This document shows positions 61,304 to 64,000 of a stretch of DNA of 64,000 nt, in pieces. This DNA comes from Pontibacter populi. Its GTDB lineage: Bacteria > Bacteroidota > Bacteroidia > Cytophagales > Hymenobacteraceae. The stretch's first letter is position 1; each line of letters opens with the position of its first letter. The notes beneath the pieces are model-generated. The model was not told the DNA's origin. It was given only the letters and a program-made list of their open reading frames with translations, and searched no databases. The position numbers were made by a program, and so were the translations under genes. Location: NCBI RefSeq assembly GCF_019336435.1, contig NZ_JAHWXQ010000001.1:1054001-1118000 (forward strand), read 5' to 3'.

Positions 61304-62332
61304 TTGAACGACAAGCACTACATGCGGCGTGCGCTGGAGCTGGCAAAGCTGGGCAGCGGTTATACGGCTCCTAACCCGATGGTTGGCTGCGTGATAGAGC
61401 ATAACGGGCAGATAATTGGTGAAGGCTGGCACCGCAACTATGGCGGCCCGCACGCCGAAGTAAATGCCATTGCCAGCGTGCCCGATAAAAGCCTGCTCCC
61501 AGAGAGCCGCGTGTATGTAACCCTGGAGCCCTGCTCGCATTTCGGTAAAACGCCGCCCTGCGCCGATCTGTTAATAAACAGCAGCGTGCGCGATGTAGTG
61601 ATCTGTAACCTGGATCCGAACCCTTTAGTAGCCGGGCGTGGTGTGCAAAAGCTGCTGGATGCCGGTATAAAGGTAGAAGCCGGCTTGCTGGAGCAGGAAG
61701 GATGGGAGCTGAACAAGCGTTTCTTTACAAGCCATAGTTTAAAACGCCCTTATATTACTCTGAAATGGGCTGAAACGGCCGATGGTTTTGTAGCCGGACC
61801 GGATTGCCAGCCGCTACACATCAGCGGGGCATTGGCAAAGCGTTTTGTGCACAAGCTACGCGCCGAAGAACAGGCTATTATGGTAGGCACCCGAACTGCC
61901 CTGCACGATAATCCCCGCCTGAACACCCGCCACTGGAGTGGCAGAGATCCCATCCGTATAGTGATAGATCGCCAACTGACTTTACCTCGAACTCTAAACT
62001 TGTTTGACGGCAGCCAACCAACTATAGTTTACAACTATAAAAAACAGGAAGAGCGGGAGAATTTACACTTCGTGCAGTTGCAGGAGCAAGAGCCATTATT
62101 ACCACAGGTTATGGCAGATCTTTATAAACGCAATGTGATTTCTGTTTTAGTTGAAGGCGGCACTTACTTACTCCAAAGCTTGCTACAAGAGAACCTGTGG
62201 GATGAAGCTTTTGTCCTTAAAAACACAACTCTAACTATAGCAAATGGTATCAAAGCGCCAACTATGGTATATGGCAATTTAGTGGAACAACAAACATTAG
62301 GAACCGACGAACTGTTGCACTACCGACTATAG
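61304..62332 (+). CDS. ribD: Bifunctional riboflavin deaminase/reductase
   Basis: The 342-residue protein has an N-terminal pyrimidine deaminase with zinc motifs HAE (50-52) and Cys77 and Cys86 of PCSHFGKTPPC, and a C-terminal reductase with the EGGTYLLQS segment. It carries out two consecutive steps in riboflavin synthesis. The start is a TTG at 61304, giving MNDKHYMRRALELAKLG. An internal ATG at 61322 (residue 7) would remove the conserved first residues. The coding region contains AACTATAGTT at 62030-62039 read as Thr-Ile-Val. Confidence 0.93.
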   Translation: MNDKHYMRRALELAKLGSGYTAPNPMVGCVIEHNGQIIGEGWHRNYGGPHAEVNAIASVPDKSLLPESRVYVTLEPCSHFGKTPPCADLLINSSVRDVVICNLDPNPLVAGRGVQKLLDAGIKVEAGLLEQEGWELNKRFFTSHSLKRPYITLKWAETADGFVAGPDCQPLHISGALAKRFVHKLRAEEQAIMVGTRTALHDNPRLNTRHWSGRDPIRIVIDRQLTLPRTLNLFDGSQPTIVYNYKKQEERENLHFVQLQEQEPLLPQVMADLYKRNVISVLVEGGTYLLQSLLQENLWDEAFVLKNTTLTIANGIKAPTMVYGNLVEQQTLGTDELLHYRL

Positions 62333-62448
62333 TTAGTTATTCGTCGCTGGTTATTCGTTGTTAGAAAACACCAGCACATTATCACATTAAATAAATTAAC
62401 ACATTACATATTCAGTCATTCACTCAATCACTTATTCAAAATTAACTT
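62333..62448. repeat. Low-complexity spacer between ribD and msrC
   Basis: It is a run of short words such as CACATTATCACATTAAAT, AACACATTACATATTC and CATTCACTCAATCAC. No signal was recognised. Confidence 0.5.
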
Positions 62449-62931
62449 ATGGCCGAATCGCTTATAATTGATCAGACCCTTAGCAAAGAAGAAAAATATA
62501 AAGCTCTGTTGCCGCAGATCGAAGCCTTAACAACCGGCGAAACAGATCTGATAGCCAACATCTCGAACTTAGTAGCTGCCTTAAAACAAGGATTCGGCTT
62601 TTTCTGGGTGGGCGTTTATTTTAATAAAGAAGGTCAATTGGTACTTGGTCCTTTTCAGGGGCCGATTGCCTGCACCCGCATCCCATATCACAAAGGCGTT
62701 TGTGGTGCCTGCTACACCCGCCAGGAAACGATACTGGTACCAGACGTGGAAGCTTTTCCGGGCCATATAGCCTGTGCCAGCGAATCAAAATCAGAAATTG
62801 TAGTGCCGGTAATAAAAGACGGAGAAGTAAAACTGGTGCTGGACGTAGATAGCGACAAGCTAAATGACTTCGACGAAGTAGACCAAAAGTACCTGGAGCA
62901 ATTAATGAAGCTGGTAGAAAGCTGGTATTAA
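62449..62931 (+). CDS. msrC: Free methionine-(R)-sulfoxide reductase (GAF domain)
   Basis: The 160-residue GAF-domain enzyme reduces free methionine-R-sulfoxide. Cys75, Cys85 and Cys109 match the spacing (10 and 24) of the three redox cysteines in the E. coli enzyme. The segment GPFQGPIACTRIPYHKGVCG is typical. It is a small cytosolic protein. The start is the ATG at 62449, preceded by a low-complexity spacer. Confidence 0.9.
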   Translation: MAESLIIDQTLSKEEKYKALLPQIEALTTGETDLIANISNLVAALKQGFGFFWVGVYFNKEGQLVLGPFQGPIACTRIPYHKGVCGACYTRQETILVPDVEAFPGHIACASESKSEIVVPVIKDGEVKLVLDVDSDKLNDFDEVDQKYLEQLMKLVESWY

Positions 62932-63216
62932 TTTTTGGACAAAGGATTTTTTTGACAATAGACAAAGGACCTCATGCTGCAAGTTTAGCGTTAGCGTAAC
63001 TTGTGGCTGAGTTTGGTGCCAGTTTGTAACTGGCCTTCTGCGGAGCAGGAAAGTAATTATAGCAAGTGGAGCTATAGTTTATAGTTAAGGCTATAGTTGT
63101 TGCTGCAGAAAAGTAAACCAACCCCACCCCTCCGAGGAGGGGAATTCGGAGAATGCGATTTACAGCGTTTCGACAAATCCGGCCAACCTTTTAATCCTGT
63201 AAATCCTGATTCAGAC
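62932..63216. repeat. Small repeat-rich spacer between msrC and psd
   Basis: There is no gene in this spacer. It carries CAAGTT/AACTTG (about 62980-63002), a perfect GCCAGTT/AACTGGC hairpin with a 3-base loop (63018-63034), a CCCCTCC/GGAGGGG hairpin (63127-63142) related to the CCCCTC/GAGGGG hairpins of islands A-D, and the TCCTGTAAATCCTGATTCAG word at 63195-63214. TATAGTT half-sites cluster near 63070-63100. Confidence 0.6.
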
Positions 63217-63257
63217 AAAAAAGGGCCGCTGCAACTATAATTGCGGCGGCCCTTTTT
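63217..63257 (-). terminator. Terminator of psd
   Basis: AAAAAAGGGCCGC (63217-63229) pairs with GCGGCCC (63246-63252) and T residues. It lies 43 bases past the stop codon on the minus strand. Confidence 0.78.
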
Positions 63258-63299
63258 ATGATCTTTTGTCTTTTGTCAAAGATTCTTTTGTCAGAATAA

Positions 63300-63983
63300 C
63301 TATCCGAACAGCGTTGGCGGTGGCGTTTTAAGCTGGGCTATTACCGTCTGGCCGCCTTTGGTTTTCTGGCCAAGCTCTACTTTAATCTCTGTATCAAGCG
63401 GCACAAAAACGTCTACGCGCGAGCCAAATTTAATAAAACCGAACTCTTCACCCTGGCTAACTTCATCCCCCTCTTTTACATACCAAACTATACGGCGCGC
63501 CATGGCTCCGGCAATCTGACGGAAAAGCACTTCAGGGCCGGCAGTAGACTCTACTACCACGGTAGTACGCTCGTTCTGTGTGCTCGATTTTGGATGCCAG
63601 GCTACAAAGTAGTTACCCGGGTGATATTTAAAATACTTTACGATGCCTGAAACCGGGTTACGTGTTATGTGCACGTTTATCGGCGACATGAAAATAGAGA
63701 TTTGCTTGCGCTTATCCTTAAAATATTCCGGCTCTTCTACTTCCTCAATTACCACTACTTTACCATCAGCCGGCGCTATCAGCAGGTCTTCATGCAATAG
63801 CAGGTTGCGATACGGGCTACGGAAAAACTGAAGTATAAGCAGAAACAACACTGCAGATACACCAGAGAAAATCTTGTTGAAGGTATTGTTTTCGGCGTTG
63901 AAGTTGTAGAGCAACAGGTTGATTGCTACTAAACCTAGCAATGTAAAAAACAGAATCTTTCGTCCTTCTTTATGAATCTTCAT
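63300..63983 (-). CDS. psd: Phosphatidylserine decarboxylase, short form
   Basis: The 227-residue protein forms phosphatidylethanolamine from phosphatidylserine. Its N-terminal 40 residues hold two membrane helices. The enzyme domain contains APADGKVVVIEE, SIFMSPINVHITRNPVSG, YHPGNYFVAWHPKSSTQNER and the self-cleavage segment FGS near residue 195 (IKFGSRVD), where Ser becomes the pyruvoyl group. The short form is the usual one in Bacteroidota. A strong terminator follows. Confidence 0.92.
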   Translation of the reverse strand: MKIHKEGRKILFFTLLGLVAINLLLYNFNAENNTFNKIFSGVSAVLFLLILQFFRSPYRNLLLHEDLLIAPADGKVVVIEEVEEPEYFKDKRKQISIFMSPINVHITRNPVSGIVKYFKYHPGNYFVAWHPKSSTQNERTTVVVESTAGPEVLFRQIAGAMARRIVWYVKEGDEVSQGEEFGFIKFGSRVDVFVPLDTEIKVELGQKTKGGQTVIAQLKTPPPTLFG

Positions 63984-64000
63984 TAGTGTGTTGTGAAATT

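Larger units (their letters stand above)
1..64000. repeat. Dispersed AACTATAGTT palindrome and TATAGTT half-sites
   Basis: The perfect 10-bp palindrome AACTATAGTT and its 7-base half TATAGTT/AACTATA occur throughout the window, in spacers and inside genes on both strands. Exact full copies that I verified are at 8476-8485, 13957-13966, 15450-15459, 18091-18100, 22318-22327, 37175-37184, 41379-41388 and 62030-62039. Half-sites are far more numerous, often several per kilobase. In coding regions they tend to be read as ACT ATA GTT (Thr-Ile-Val), using the ATA isoleucine codon. No total count was made. Confidence 0.8.

Noticed and set aside
1-64000. tRNA, rRNA or CRISPR loci
   Set aside because: I saw no cloverleaf with a CCA-type acceptor end, no rRNA sequence, and no regularly spaced direct repeats of 25-40 bases.

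Overview
The window looks like a chromosomal segment of a Bacteroidota bacterium, most likely Cytophagales and close to Pontibacter or its relatives in Hymenobacteraceae. This placement is an inference from several signs. The gene set includes DUF349, DUF4142, FloA/NfeD, PorT-like barrels, a FadL-type porin, a DPP-IV-like peptidase and a meta-cleavage kynurenine pathway. Promoter-like sites follow the Bacteroidota pattern TTTG-N19-TAnnTTTG, and Shine-Dalgarno sequences are mostly absent. No rRNA, tRNA, CRISPR array, transposase, integrase or phage gene was seen.

Layout. 1-9.4 kb: start of ettA, a DUF349 protein, DUF2795, an orphan ABC ATPase, ispD, a CatB/Vat-type acetyltransferase, queA, a MacB-like permease, a LOG-family hydrolase and two DUF202 proteins. 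9.5-16.5 kb: uvrA, two DUF4142 lipoproteins, small secreted proteins and a PaaG-like enoyl-CoA isomerase. 17.4-26.5 kb: a beta-barrel protein, asnS, rpoN, a PAP2-like membrane protein and several envelope proteins. 26.5-37.5 kb: a kynurenine-degradation region (ACMSD-like decarboxylase, kynU, kmo, 3-hydroxyanthranilate dioxygenase, aminomuconate-semialdehyde-type dehydrogenase) interleaved with two cation/proton antiporters, alkB and an SDR without the catalytic Tyr/Lys. 37.5-46.6 kb: a ClC protein, a stand-alone RelA/SpoT synthetase, a DPP-IV-like peptidase, a FadL porin and a Tyr-rich lipoprotein. 46.8-54.7 kb: proS, nfeD-floA, a lipoprotein, a 2OG oxygenase and chrA. 54.8-57 kb: four overlapping genes including a membrane-anchored methyltransferase. 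57-64 kb: rfbA, rfbB, galE, prmC, ribD, msrC and psd.

The most unusual content is non-coding. First, four islands of 0.7-0.8 kb (A about 16.6-17.3, B about 22.1-22.8, C about 48.4-49.2, D about 50.8-51.5 kb) share an ordered set of hairpin modules around an almost invariant GC-rich core. At least two hairpins differ between copies by paired, compensatory substitutions, which suggests a conserved folded RNA or ssDNA. Every copy is oriented with the gene upstream of it. Second, the 10-bp palindrome AACTATAGTT and its half TATAGTT are scattered at very high density through genes and spacers, resembling the HIP1 phenomenon of cyanobacteria. Third, AT-rich low-complexity tracts sit directly before all four non-ATG start codons I called.

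All coordinates and motif readings come from the sequence. Family names are recognition from memory and were not checked by search.
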